Shown piece by piece: positions 21,346 through 29,391 of a stretch of 64,000 nt of DNA. Within the stretch, counting starts at the first letter, position 1, and each line of letters opens with the position of its first letter. This DNA is from Leclercia sp. AS011 (lineage in GTDB: Bacteria > Pseudomonadota > Gammaproteobacteria > Enterobacterales > Enterobacteriaceae), in contig NZ_JBBCMA010000001.1 of the NCBI RefSeq assembly GCF_037152535.1, positions 186,001 through 250,000 of the forward strand. Reading direction: 5' to 3'. The position numbers were made by a program, and so were the translations under genes. The notes under the pieces were generated by a model. It was not told the DNA's origin. It did not search any database and saw only the letters and a program-made list of their open reading frames with translations.

Positions 21346-21372
21346 TCAACTAACCAAGATTACGGCCGATAA
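21346..21372 (+). promoter_or_regulatory. sigma-28 (FliA) promoter of the orphan flagellin
   Basis: TCAA at 21346-21349 is followed after exactly 15 bases by GCCGATAA at 21365-21372. The sigma-28 consensus is TAAA-N15-GCCGATAA, so the -10 element is perfect and the -35 core matches three of four bases. It lies 33 bases before the flagellin ATG, so the gene should be expressed as a class 3 flagellar gene. Confidence 0.85.
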
Positions 21373-21405
21373 CCTCTCCAGACAAACCTGTACCGGTATA
21401 TCGGA

Positions 21406-23322
21406 ATGTTAAGCCTAAAAACGAATTTAATAGCGTTAACGATTCAGGGAAGATCCGCAAAAAATACGTCTGCCCTTGACCAGGCCATCCGCAATCTCTC
21501 CTCTGGCCTGCGGATCAACAGTGCGAAGGATAATGCGGCCAATCAGGCGATTGCTAACCGCATGACCAGCCAGCAGAATGCGCTGCAACAGGCGCAACGT
21601 AACGCCGGGGATGGATTATCTCTGGTGCAGACTGCCGAAAGCGCAATGAGTGAAATTAACAACCGATTGCAGCGCGTTCGTGAGCTCACGGTACAGGGGC
21701 TCAGTGAGTCATATACCCTGCTGGATGCCGATGCCATTCAGGCCGAAATCAATTTAAACCTGAAAGAGATAGATCGACTGAATACCGCTGTCGACTTCAA
21801 CGGTATTAACCTCCTGGACGGCAGCGCGGGTACGGTCGGTTTTCAGGTTGGCACCCGTGATAATGAAAAGATCTTCCTCGATTTATCTAAAAATTTCAGC
21901 GTGGATAATATCGGCCTGAAAGATTTCGTGCTTCGCGGGATCAGCGGAACGGTTTCAGATATAAACCAGGTCGCGGGCAGCGCCAGTAATATCGATCTTA
22001 CCAGCGGCAATGTCAGCGTCACGTATTCGCCGTCAGGCACCTTAAATTCGCCGCAGCTGGTGCGTAATGCTTCTAACAATCTCTATTACATTCAGGACAC
22101 GGGAAGCGACGGCAAGCCGGTTTATTATCAGGCCACGTATAGTGCAAGCTGGGATACCGCCAGCGGAACCGGAAGCGTAAATATCAGCGCTACCAATGGA
22201 ACGCCAGTCTACAGCGGCGTCACCCAGCTCAATGGGCGGTCGATTCCTTCCGTAAATTATCTCGACACCAGCGGCGGGGCATTAAGCAACAGCCCCGTGC
22301 CCACACTGCGAGAATCCAACGGCCAGTATTATATTGAGCAGGACGATTTCTATTATCCCGCCACGCTAACCTACGGTGCGACCGGTGCCATCACCGCGCA
22401 AATGACCAGTGCCAGTGGACTCCTGGAGACGGATTTTGCCGTTATTCCTGCAGTCGCAACATCGACACCCAATATAGATACCACTACCGCAGCGCTGACG
22501 TTTAACGATGCCAGTAATAATCCCGTTTCTGGCGCGAATGCCAGGCTGCTGAAATCGGGTAGCCAGTACATTATGGAAGTGGACGACGGCAGCGGTCATT
22601 TCAGCTATTACAATGCCTCGGTGTCGGCGACGACCGATGGCACAACCCATTCCCTTGTTGTCACGGCGAATAACGCTACCAGCCTGAATAATTTCTCTGA
22701 CGTTACTCGCGTTAGTGGGTCATCACGCGTGACGATGGATCCTGCGAAGGTCAATGTCCGCTATACCGATGCTGACGGCAATACGTCGAACGATGTGCTG
22801 CGCCTGGATGCGGACGGCAACTACTACATGGATGTGGTAAATGGCGTGGAGACAAAAAGAGTCACCCTGGTTTTACCCGATGATAATTCAGGCCAGATCA
22901 TGCTTAAGACGCAGAACGGCGTGGGCGATCTGGTGCTTTATTATAATGCGTCTATTGGATCATCCACGGATGCCGCAACCAACTACACCACTCTGAATAT
23001 CGCTGAAGTCGGGAATGAAATACGGCTGAAAAACCCGGTTAATCCCCTGGCGGCGATCGACAATGCCATTAAGCAGATTGATGAAAGACGCAGTACGCTG
23101 GGTGCCGTGGCTAACCGTCTGGAGTCCACGCAAAATCTTCAGGGGAAAATGACTGTTGCCGTTAACGCTTCTCGCTCACGTATTGAAGACGCTGATTATG
23201 CGCTTGAAGTGACCAATATGGCGCGTGCGCAGATGTTCCAGGAGTCGATGGCGTCGTTATTGACGAAAGCCAATCAGACGTCGCAGGTGGTGTTGTCGTT
23301 ACTGAATGATTCGATGAAGTAA
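21406..23322 (+). CDS. orphan flagellin with repetitive variable region
   Basis: A 638-residue flagellin, longer than E. coli K-12 FliC. The conserved N-terminal D0/D1 region spans about 1-165 (LSSGLRINSAKDNAANQAIA; the TLR5-contact helix LQRVRELTVQ at 88-97), and the C-terminal D1/D0 region spans about 545-638 (RIEDADYALEVTNMARAQM). The middle (about 210-525) is a variable surface region with four copies of a motif like NGxYYIExDD...YYxAtvSA, 80-85 residues apart. The protein ends NDSMK, beyond the usual LSLL(R) end. No other flagellar gene or FliS chaperone is nearby. The ribosome site is weak. A consensus sigma-28 promoter precedes it. Probably an alternative filament subunit. Confidence 0.92.
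   Translation: MLSLKTNLIALTIQGRSAKNTSALDQAIRNLSSGLRINSAKDNAANQAIANRMTSQQNALQQAQRNAGDGLSLVQTAESAMSEINNRLQRVRELTVQGLSESYTLLDADAIQAEINLNLKEIDRLNTAVDFNGINLLDGSAGTVGFQVGTRDNEKIFLDLSKNFSVDNIGLKDFVLRGISGTVSDINQVAGSASNIDLTSGNVSVTYSPSGTLNSPQLVRNASNNLYYIQDTGSDGKPVYYQATYSASWDTASGTGSVNISATNGTPVYSGVTQLNGRSIPSVNYLDTSGGALSNSPVPTLRESNGQYYIEQDDFYYPATLTYGATGAITAQMTSASGLLETDFAVIPAVATSTPNIDTTTAALTFNDASNNPVSGANARLLKSGSQYIMEVDDGSGHFSYYNASVSATTDGTTHSLVVTANNATSLNNFSDVTRVSGSSRVTMDPAKVNVRYTDADGNTSNDVLRLDADGNYYMDVVNGVETKRVTLVLPDDNSGQIMLKTQNGVGDLVLYYNASIGSSTDAATNYTTLNIAEVGNEIRLKNPVNPLAAIDNAIKQIDERRSTLGAVANRLESTQNLQGKMTVAVNASRSRIEDADYALEVTNMARAQMFQESMASLLTKANQTSQVVLSLLNDSMK
22060..22980 (+). repeat. diverged 80-85-residue protein repeats in the flagellin variable region
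   Basis: The aromatic-acidic motif recurs four times: NNLYYIQD (about residue 225), GQYYIEQDD (306), SQYIMEVDD (387) and GNYYMDV (471). Each is followed by a second YY/YYNAS strand (VYYQATYSAS, FYYPATLTYG, SYYNASVSA, LYYNASIGSS). The copies are recognisable in protein but not in DNA, so the duplication is old. Confidence 0.65.
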
Positions 23323-23342
23323 AGCTCCGGTACTCCGGAGCT
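23323..23342. terminator. hairpin after the flagellin gene
   Basis: A perfect eight-base stem (AGCTCCGG with CCGGAGCT) with a TACT loop begins directly after the flagellin stop and ends ten bases before the end of the converging small gene. The following bases are A+T-rich but have no long T-run. Confidence 0.6.
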
Positions 23343-23351
23343 CAATAAATC

Positions 23352-23573
23352 TTAGCGAACCACGTTACCGTGCTGTACGCAGCGGCCATCGTTGCAGTTA
23401 ACCGCATCCACTGTGGCGGCGCGGCGGTTTCGTGCCTGAGCGGTAACCGTCGCGGCAGCTACCGGGTGGTCGGAGTTTGCTACCACCGCAGCGCGCTCAA
23501 CCGGGTGAAAGATAACGCCGGCAAACGCAGAGCACGGGGCGAGGAGTGCCATCGCGATCAGGATTCTTTTCAT
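23352..23573 (-). CDS. small secreted protein, unknown function
   Basis: A 73-residue protein with a clear Sec signal peptide (MKRILIAMALLAPCSAFA, cleaved before GVIF). The mature part of about 55 residues is rich in Ala, Val, Arg and Asn and has two Cys in NCNDGRC near the C-terminus that could form a small disulfide loop. GGAGA lies six bases before the ATG, which supports a real gene despite the length. It lies between the flagellin and the tRNA-Arg gene. I do not recognise the family; E. coli has no obvious counterpart at this place. Confidence 0.7.
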   Translation of the reverse strand: MKRILIAMALLAPCSAFAGVIFHPVERAAVVANSDHPVAAATVTAQARNRRAATVDAVNCNDGRCVQHGNVVR

Positions 23574-23714
23574 GCCATTTCTCCGTTGTTTTTTCTGAGA
23601 GGTGAATTCGTTTTAACGGCGCGAGAGTACATCACAGCGATACATAAAGTTGTGTGTATGGGTGCTATTGGCTGGGAAGCGTCGGATAGAAAGCAGGTAA
23701 GGAGAGTGGGCAAA

Positions 23715-23786
23715 TGTCCCCTGCAGGAATCGAACCTGCAACTAGCCCTTAGGAGGGGCTCGTTATATCCATTTAACTAAGGGGAC
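23715..23786 (-). tRNA. argW: tRNA-Arg (anticodon CCT), no encoded CCA
   Basis: On the minus strand a full cloverleaf can be read: acceptor stem GTCCCCT with AGGGGAC, D-arm AGTTAAATGGATATAACGA, anticodon loop with CCT between GAGCC/GGGCT-type stem bases, and T-arm GCAGGTTCGATTCCTGC. The discriminator is A at 23715, but the next bases are TTT rather than CCA. Encoded CCA is the rule in enterobacteria, so the CCA-adding enzyme would have to complete it. In E. coli this tRNA (argW) is the attachment site of prophage CPS-53, next to yfdC as here. Confidence 0.93.
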
Positions 23787-23797
23787 GAAGCGGCACG

Positions 23798-23826
23798 AGT
23801 ATAACGCCATTTATACAAGGCGTTAA
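23798..23826 (-). promoter_or_regulatory. sigma-70 promoter of tRNA-Arg
   Basis: Reading the minus strand, TTAACG (complement of 23821-23826) is followed after 17 bases by TATACT (complement of 23798-23803), and a GC-rich discriminator leads to the tRNA 5' end 12 bases on. This is a near-consensus stable-RNA promoter. Confidence 0.8.
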
Positions 23827-23861
23827 GCTCGTCACCGCCTGACTGCTTAAAGTGTCGCCAT

Positions 23862-24803
23862 TCAGGCCGATTTTTTCCCTTCTTCCGCTTCCTGCCGCTG
23901 GGCCTTCTCTCTGGCTTTCATCTCGGCTTTACGCTTATTCGACATATCGTTACGGATTTGCGCATGGCTCAGCAGGGCAAAAATAAAGGTGCCGCCGCAG
24001 ATATTGCCTGCCAGAGTAGGGATCGCAAAGGGCCAGAAAAACTCGCTCCAGTGGATGGTGCCGTTAAAGACCAGATATAAAATCTCTACCGTGCCCACCA
24101 CAATATGGGTGGTATCGGCCAGCGCGATAAGCCAGGTCATCAGAATGATAACCACGATTTTGGCCGAGCCGGCAGACGGGAACATCCACACCATGGTGGC
24201 GACGATCCAGCCGGAGATAATGGCGTTGGAGAACATCTCGAGCGGGCTGTTTTCCATCACCCCAGTCCCGATTTTTACAAAGGCATCGCGGGTGGCCTCG
24301 TCAAAAATCGGCATATATTCAAACGCCCATGCCGCGACGCCGGTGCCGATAATATTCCCGAATAATACCACGCTCCACAGGCGCATCAGCAGGCCGAAAT
24401 TGCCCCATGTCGGGCTCTGCATCACCGGCAGCACCGCGGTAACGGTATTCTCGGTAAACAGCTGCTGGCGCGCCATAATCACAATGATAAAGCCAAAGGT
24501 ATACCCGAGGTTTTCCAGCACCAGCCCGCCGGGGATGCCTTCAAACTGGACGTGAAATATCCCTTTTGCCAGAAAGGAGGCGCTCATCGATAGCCCGGCG
24601 GCGATGGCCGACCACAGCAGGGCCATGGCGTCACGCTCCAGCTCTTTTTCACCGTCCTGGCGAATATGTTCGTGGATGGCCATCGCGCGCGAGGGGAGCT
24701 GGTCCTCATCGACCTCAATCTCCTTTCCCCGGCGTTTCTCCTCGCTTTCAACTTCCAGTTCTTCAGTATGTTTGTCTATTTTCTCTTCTTTGAGTTCGTC
24801 CAT
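23862..24803 (-). CDS. yfdC: YfdC, formate/nitrite-transporter-family membrane protein
   Basis: A 313-residue inner-membrane protein of the FNT family, similar in length to E. coli YfdC (about 310). A long charged cytoplasmic N-terminus (to about residue 70, with many Glu and Lys) precedes six membrane helices; family segments such as NLGYTFGFIIVIMARQQLFTENT and DTTHIVVGTVEILYLVFNG are conserved. The tail is rich in Lys, Ala and Glu. The ATG at 24803 was chosen by alignment with the known protein and because GGAGC lies just upstream; an upstream 30-residue extension in the same frame has no counterpart. The transported compound is not known. Confidence 0.92.
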   Translation of the reverse strand: MDELKEEKIDKHTEELEVESEEKRRGKEIEVDEDQLPSRAMAIHEHIRQDGEKELERDAMALLWSAIAAGLSMSASFLAKGIFHVQFEGIPGGLVLENLGYTFGFIIVIMARQQLFTENTVTAVLPVMQSPTWGNFGLLMRLWSVVLFGNIIGTGVAAWAFEYMPIFDEATRDAFVKIGTGVMENSPLEMFSNAIISGWIVATMVWMFPSAGSAKIVVIILMTWLIALADTTHIVVGTVEILYLVFNGTIHWSEFFWPFAIPTLAGNICGGTFIFALLSHAQIRNDMSNKRKAEMKAREKAQRQEAEEGKKSA

Positions 24804-25118
24804 TATGGTGCTCCAGATGTGGCTGATACCTTTAAGCGTAGCGGTTTTTGCCCCAACGCCCGTGGGTATGCTCTTAAATTCCTGATATGGCAATAAAGGC
24901 GATACATCCCCGGCAAAGGCCGTATAAAATTGCCAGCCTAACGAAAACCTAAAGCCAGGCTATTCTGAGATCATAAAGAGGGTGTTTTGTTGCCCCGATT
25001 TGTGGTCGTAGACATCAGTAAGCGTGCTGATACAATCACTTGCATGTTTACAGACGGAGCGCGAAAGCTCCAGTACGGATGGCTTTCAATGATAGCCATA
25101 CTTAACAGGGAGAAAGAT

Positions 25119-25874
25119 ATGAAACTTCGGCTTTCGGTGGTTGCGCTGGGCACCACGTTGCTGATGGGTTGCGCCAGTTCTTCTGGCGAGCAGCAGGGGC
25201 GCTCCGATCCTCTGGAAGGATTTAACCGCACCATGTACAGCTTCAACTATAACGTGCTGGATCCTTATCTGGTGCGTCCGGTTGCGGTGGCATGGCGTGA
25301 TTATGTTCCTCAACCTGCCCGTAACGGGCTGAGCAACTTCACCAGCAACCTTGAAGAGCCTGCGGTGATGGCGAACTTCTTCCTGCAGGGCGATCCCTAT
25401 CAGGGGATGGTCCACTTCACCCGCTTCTTCCTGAATACCCTGTTAGGGATGGGTGGCTTTATTGACGTTGCCGGAATGGCGAATCCGAAGCTGCAACGCG
25501 AGCAGCCGCACCGTTTCGGTAGTACTCTGGGTCATTACAATGTGGGTTACGGCCCGTATGTTCATTTACCGTTCTACGGCAGCTTCACCCTGCGTGATGA
25601 TGGCGGTGATGCGGTGGATACCCTCTATCCGGTGCTGTCGTGGCTGACATGGCCGCTGTCGGTGGGTAAATGGACGCTGGAAGGTGTGGAGTCGCGCGCA
25701 CAGCTGCTGGATTCAGACGGTCTGCTGCGTCAGTCCTCCGATCCGTACATCATGGTGCGTGAAGCCTACTTCCAGAACCATGACTTCATTGCCAACGGCG
25801 GCAAGCTGAAACCGGAAGATAACCCGAACGCGAAAGCGATCGAGAATGAACTCTCTGAGATTGATGCGGAATAA
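25119..25874 (+). CDS. mlaA: MlaA, outer-membrane lipid asymmetry lipoprotein
   Basis: A 251-residue lipoprotein, the same length as E. coli MlaA (VacJ). The signal peptide ends in LLMGC, with Cys18 lipidated. The mature protein carries the family features DPLEGFNRTMYSFN and LLGMGGFIDVAGM. MlaA sits with porins in the outer membrane and removes misplaced phospholipids from the outer leaflet, passing them to MlaC. The ATG at 25119 has AGGGAG upstream; the frame is open further upstream but without homology. The gene converges with fadL on a shared bidirectional terminator. Confidence 0.96.
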   Translation: MKLRLSVVALGTTLLMGCASSSGEQQGRSDPLEGFNRTMYSFNYNVLDPYLVRPVAVAWRDYVPQPARNGLSNFTSNLEEPAVMANFFLQGDPYQGMVHFTRFFLNTLLGMGGFIDVAGMANPKLQREQPHRFGSTLGHYNVGYGPYVHLPFYGSFTLRDDGGDAVDTLYPVLSWLTWPLSVGKWTLEGVESRAQLLDSDGLLRQSSDPYIMVREAYFQNHDFIANGGKLKPEDNPNAKAIENELSEIDAE

Positions 25875-25879
25875 AAAAG

Positions 25880-25909
25880 AAAAGGTGAGCGCGAGGCTCA
25901 CCTTTTTTT
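25880..25909. terminator. bidirectional terminator between mlaA and fadL
   Basis: The stem AGGTGAGC / GCTCACCT around GCGAG is flanked by A-rich sequence on the left and a run of seven T on the right, so it can act on both converging genes. Confidence 0.85.
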
Positions 25910-25921
25910 ATTGCTACGTAA

Positions 25922-27268
25922 TTAGAACGCGTAGTTAAAGTTGGTTCCGAACAGCCACGCCTTGCCTTCAGAAGTGAAGTTATACGCAGCCGGGCCTTCG
26001 CCCTCGGTGAAGCTGACCTTCTGGCCATGCATATAAGATGCGCCCACGTCGATAGAGGCATCATCATTGAAGGCGTAGGTCATACCGGCGCTCAGCCACA
26101 GACGGTCCTGATCCGGGATGGAGATGGAGCGCTTGTCGGCCGGAACCGGGCTGTCATCAAAGGCGATACCGGTGCGGAAGGTCCAGTTCTTATCGTAGTA
26201 GTAGGTAGTACCCAGCGCGATACGGTACGCATCTTTAAAGCTTTCATCTTTATAGAACAGGGTTTGACCGTTGTTGCCGGTGGCCTTCAGCTCCTGGAAC
26301 TGGCTCCAGCTGGTGTAGGTCAGGCTATAGTGAACAGCCCACTGCGGTGCCACGAGGTTATACCCGGAGACTTCCCACATTTCTGGCAGATGCAGCGACA
26401 GAGAACCGTTCTCGGTATTGCCGCCGGTTCCCGCCGGAAGACCGGCCAGACCCATACTGCCAAAGATGGCACTCAGGTTAGGGTTGATGGAGCTCTTATA
26501 GTCGCCGTCGAAGTCGATCTTCACTTCTGAACGGTAGGTCAGACCCCAGCGGTTGTTTTTATCCAGCTCATACAGAATACCGGCGTTCCAGCCAAAGCCC
26601 CACTCGTCACCTTTCAGGTAGGCAATCTGGTCGTCAGGCTCGTTGATCCCACCCAGATAGGATGGTGGCACACGGCCGGTCAGCTGACGCGTCAGCAGTG
26701 GACCCAGTGAGCCCGCATAACGCTCAATTTTAGCTTTCGCGTAAACGGCATCAAAGCCCAGGCCAAAGCTCCAGTTGCTATTCAGACGATACGCACCGCT
26801 CAGATTCAGGTTGAGGGTTTCCAGATCGGTTTTACCGCCGTAGATCCCCGCCGCGTAGCTGTCGTTAAATTCGGTTGCCAGACCATAGTTGGAGGTGACA
26901 GACGCACCCCAGCCGAACTGATCGTTGATTGGCATAACAAAGTGCACGTTTGGCACCCAGGCGGTTGGGGCGATATTGTCCTGGTCTGCACTCTGTCCTG
27001 TTAAGGCGGAGTTACCCGTGACGTTCACATCAGGATCGATATAAACGGCACCGATAGAGAAGGTCGGGCGATCAAACATGGTGATCAGCGCCGGGTTACG
27101 GCTCGCATTCCCTGCGTCATCAGCGATAGCACCTTCCCCGGAATAGGCGCGGCCCAGACCTGAGGAAGAGAACTCATTCAGCTGAAAGCCCGCAGACCAG
27201 GCGGAGGTGGAGACGATTGCCACTGCGATTGCGAGCGCAGTTTTTTTGAACAGGGTTTTCTGGCTCAT
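25922..27268 (-). CDS. fadL: FadL, long-chain fatty acid outer-membrane transporter
   Basis: A 448-residue outer-membrane beta-barrel. The signal peptide ([26 protein letters not shown]) is followed by the hatch-region sequence [20 protein letters not shown], which is highly conserved in FadL, including the NPAL motif ([14 protein letters not shown]). The C-terminus GTNFNYAF ends in Phe as expected for an outer-membrane barrel. It takes up exogenous long-chain fatty acids for FadD and beta-oxidation. The ATG at 27268 is chosen because GAGG is eight bases upstream; the ATG at 27274 is too close to it. Two FadR-like operators lie about 90-125 bases upstream of the start. Confidence 0.97.
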   Translation of the reverse strand: MSQKTLFKKTALAIAVAIVSTSAWSAGFQLNEFSSSGLGRAYSGEGAIADDAGNASRNPALITMFDRPTFSIGAVYIDPDVNVTGNSALTGQSADQDNIAPTAWVPNVHFVMPINDQFGWGASVTSNYGLATEFNDSYAAGIYGGKTDLETLNLNLSGAYRLNSNWSFGLGFDAVYAKAKIERYAGSLGPLLTRQLTGRVPPSYLGGINEPDDQIAYLKGDEWGFGWNAGILYELDKNNRWGLTYRSEVKIDFDGDYKSSINPNLSAIFGSMGLAGLPAGTGGNTENGSLSLHLPEMWEVSGYNLVAPQWAVHYSLTYTSWSQFQELKATGNNGQTLFYKDESFKDAYRIALGTTYYYDKNWTFRTGIAFDDSPVPADKRSISIPDQDRLWLSAGMTYAFNDDASIDVGASYMHGQKVSFTEGEGPAAYNFTSEGKAWLFGTNFNYAF

Positions 27269-27639
27269 GACCATAACCTCATTGAGTTATTTTTATTCAA
27301 TATTTGTTACACACCGTAACAGGAGCGCGAAGTGTAGGGTCTGTGGTAACACTTAGAAATCAGACCAGTGGCGAGAGTATAGGTCTGACCAGATGGAATG
27401 TTGCAAGTCTGTTTATTAATTTTTACCGAGATGTTTTACGAAACGGGATCTGGTTGGCAAAATTGTGACCAGTTCAGTTACTCCGAATGGGTGATTTTTG
27501 TTTTAGATCATTTTTACGTGTGATATTGCTCACTTACCGCCTTTTACGCCATTAACGACTGGAGCCGCTTTCGGGCGGGGCGTAAAATATCAGCATCGTA
27601 TCTATTTCGCGCCGTGCGCGACGACAGAGGAAATCTACT
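27269..27639. other. divergent fadL-yfcZ regulatory region
   Basis: The 371 bases between fadL and yfcZ hold no gene. They contain the fadL leader, two FadR-like operators (listed separately), a strongly A+T-rich stretch around 27410-27530 that probably includes the promoters, and the yfcZ leader. I do not see a riboswitch or small RNA that I can support. Confidence 0.6.
27358..27394 (-). promoter_or_regulatory. two FadR operators upstream of fadL
   Basis: On the minus strand, ATCTGGTCAGACCT (27381-27394) matches the FadR core TGGTCNGACC exactly, and CACTGGTCTGATT (27358-27370) matches its left half well. E. coli fadL likewise carries two FadR sites. Binding would repress fadL unless long-chain acyl-CoA is present. 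Confidence 0.75.
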
Positions 27640-27924
27640 ATGAGTAAATGCAGTGCTGATGAAACCCCGGTTTGCTGCTGTATGGATGTCGGTACCATCG
27701 TGGATAACACGGATTGCACCGCCTCTTACAGCCGTGTGTTCGCCAGTCGTGCCGACGCCGAAGAGACGCTGGCTGCACTGACCGCCAAAGCCCGCGGCGT
27801 TGAGTCTGAACCTTGCGATATTACCTCCACCTTCACCGAAGTGGACGGCGGAGTACGTCTGGACATCGATTTCGTATTCAGCTGCGAAGCGGAGTCCCTG
27901 ATCTTCCAGCTCGGTCTGCGTTAA
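27640..27924 (+). CDS. yfcZ: YfcZ/YiiS family small protein
   Basis: A 94-residue cytoplasmic protein matching E. coli YfcZ in length and position between fadL and fadI. The N-terminal third is rich in Cys (MSKCSADETPVCCCMDVG), with further Cys at about residues 27, 65 and 87, so it may bind metal or be redox-sensitive; this is inference. The family (YfcZ/YiiS) has no established function. GAGG lies upstream of the ATG, and a terminator hairpin follows the stop. Confidence 0.92.
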   Translation: MSKCSADETPVCCCMDVGTIVDNTDCTASYSRVFASRADAEETLAALTAKARGVESEPCDITSTFTEVDGGVRLDIDFVFSCEAESLIFQLGLR

Positions 27925-27933
27925 TTTCCCTTC

Positions 27934-27957
27934 AACGCCCCCTTTCATGGGGGCGTT
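27934..27957 (+). terminator. terminator of yfcZ
   Basis: AACGCCCCC pairs with GGGGGCGTT around TTTCAT, 10 bases after the yfcZ stop, followed by TTCATTT. Confidence 0.75.
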
Positions 27958-28034
27958 TCATTTGTGCTCTGTGGCTTCGCTCGCAATTTTTCTTCTCCCC
28001 GATTGGCTAATGTAAAAATTTGGTTAAGACTGTT

Positions 28035-28051
28035 ATCAGGTCAGACCACTT
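28035..28051 (+). promoter_or_regulatory. FadR operator of fadIJ
   Basis: ATCAGGTCAGACCACTT contains the FadR core (A)GGTCAGACCA, about 30 bases before the fadI ATG. This is where FadR repression of the fadIJ operon would act. Confidence 0.75.
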
Positions 28052-28080
28052 TGCGCATTTGTTATTCACAGGGGAGCGTT

Positions 28081-29391
28081 ATGAGTCAGGCATTACCGCT
28101 AATCACCCGTCAGGGCGATCGCATTGCCATTGTCAGTGGATTACGTACGCCATTTGCCCGTCAGGCGACGGCGTTTCATGGCATACCTGCCGTCGATCTG
28201 GGAAAAATGGTGGTGGGGGAGTTGCTGGCTCGCAGCGAAATACCGCCGGAGGTGATTGAACAGCTGGTCTTCGGCCAGGTGGTACAGATGCCGGAAGCGC
28301 CCAACATCGCCCGTGAGATCGTGCTGGGCACCGGCATGAACGTCCATACCGACGCTTACAGCGTTAGCCGCGCCTGCGCCACCAGCTTTCAGGCGGTGGC
28401 GAACGTGGCAGAAAGCCTGATTACGGGCACCATTCGTGCCGGGATCGCCGGGGGGGCCGACTCCTCATCCGTATTACCGATTGGCGTCAGCAAAAAGCTC
28501 GCCCGCGTGCTGGTGGACGTCAACAAAGCCCGCACCACCGGACAGCGCTTATCCCTCTTCTCGCGCCTGCGGTTGCGCGATCTGCTTCCCGTCCCGCCTG
28601 CGGTCGCGGAATACTCCACCGGCCTGCGGATGGGCGATACCGCCGAACAGATGGCGAAAACCTACGGCATCACCCGCGAACAGCAGGATGCCCTGGCGCA
28701 CCGCTCGCACCAGCGTGCGGCGCAGGCCTGGGCGGAAGGCAAGCTGGCGGAGGAGGTGATGACGGCCTACACCCCGCCATTCCGCGAGCCCTTAACCGAA
28801 GATAACAATATCCGCGGCACCTCGACGCTGGCGGATTACGCGAAACTACGTCCGGCATTCGACCGTAAGCACGGCACCGTCACTGCCGCCAACAGCACGC
28901 CATTAACCGATGGCGCGGCGGCGGTGATCCTGATGACCGAATCGCGGGCCAAAGAGTTGGGCCTGATTCCGCTCGGCTACCTGCGCAGCTATGCCTTTAC
29001 CGCCATTGATGTCTGGCAGGACATGCTGCTCGGCCCGGCCTGGTCCACGCCGCTGGCGCTGGAGCGTGCCGGGCTGACGATGGCTGACCTGACGCTCATC
29101 GACATGCACGAAGCCTTCGCCGCCCAGACCCTGGCTAACCTGCAGCTGCTGGCAAGCGATCGCTTTGCCCGCGACGTGTTAGGCCGCGCCCAGGCTACAG
29201 GCGAGGTTGATGAAAGCAAATTTAACGTGCTGGGAGGCTCCATTGCCTACGGCCACCCCTTTGCGGCGACCGGGGCGAGGATGATCACCCAGACGCTGCA
29301 CGAGTTGCGCCGTCGCGGCGGCGGTTTTGGCCTGGTGACCGCCTGCGCGGCGGGTGGACTGGGTGCCGCAATGGTTCTGGAGGCTGAATAA
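28081..29391 (+). CDS. fadI: FadI, 3-ketoacyl-CoA thiolase
   Basis: A 436-residue thiolase, the same length as E. coli FadI. It performs the last step of the alternative (anaerobic) beta-oxidation cycle, cleaving 3-ketoacyl-CoA. The nucleophilic Cys is in [11 protein letters not shown], the GHP motif is in [12 protein letters not shown], and the second Cys is in [14 protein letters not shown]. The ATG at 28081 directly follows GGGGAG; the frame continues upstream for 39 residues without homology. The stop overlaps the fadJ start (TAATG), as in E. coli, so the two subunits are coupled. Confidence 0.97.
   Translation: MSQALPLITRQGDRIAIVSGLRTPFARQATAFHGIPAVDLGKMVVGELLARSEIPPEVIEQLVFGQVVQMPEAPNIAREIVLGTGMNVHTDAYSVSRACATSFQAVANVAESLITGTIRAGIAGGADSSSVLPIGVSKKLARVLVDVNKARTTGQRLSLFSRLRLRDLLPVPPAVAEYSTGLRMGDTAEQMAKTYGITREQQDALAHRSHQRAAQAWAEGKLAEEVMTAYTPPFREPLTEDNNIRGTSTLADYAKLRPAFDRKHGTVTAANSTPLTDGAAAVILMTESRAKELGLIPLGYLRSYAFTAIDVWQDMLLGPAWSTPLALERAGLTMADLTLIDMHEAFAAQTLANLQLLASDRFARDVLGRAQATGEVDESKFNVLGGSIAYGHPFAATGARMITQTLHELRRRGGGFGLVTACAAGGLGAAMVLEAE

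Noticed and set aside
20669..23573. Flagellar gene cluster around the flagellin
   Set aside because: No hook, cap, chaperone, motor or export gene is present; the flagellin stands alone.
23716..23786. Duplicated attachment site of a prophage at tRNA-Arg
   Set aside because: I did not see a second copy of the tRNA 3' end or an integrase in the window, so the limits of any element cannot be drawn.
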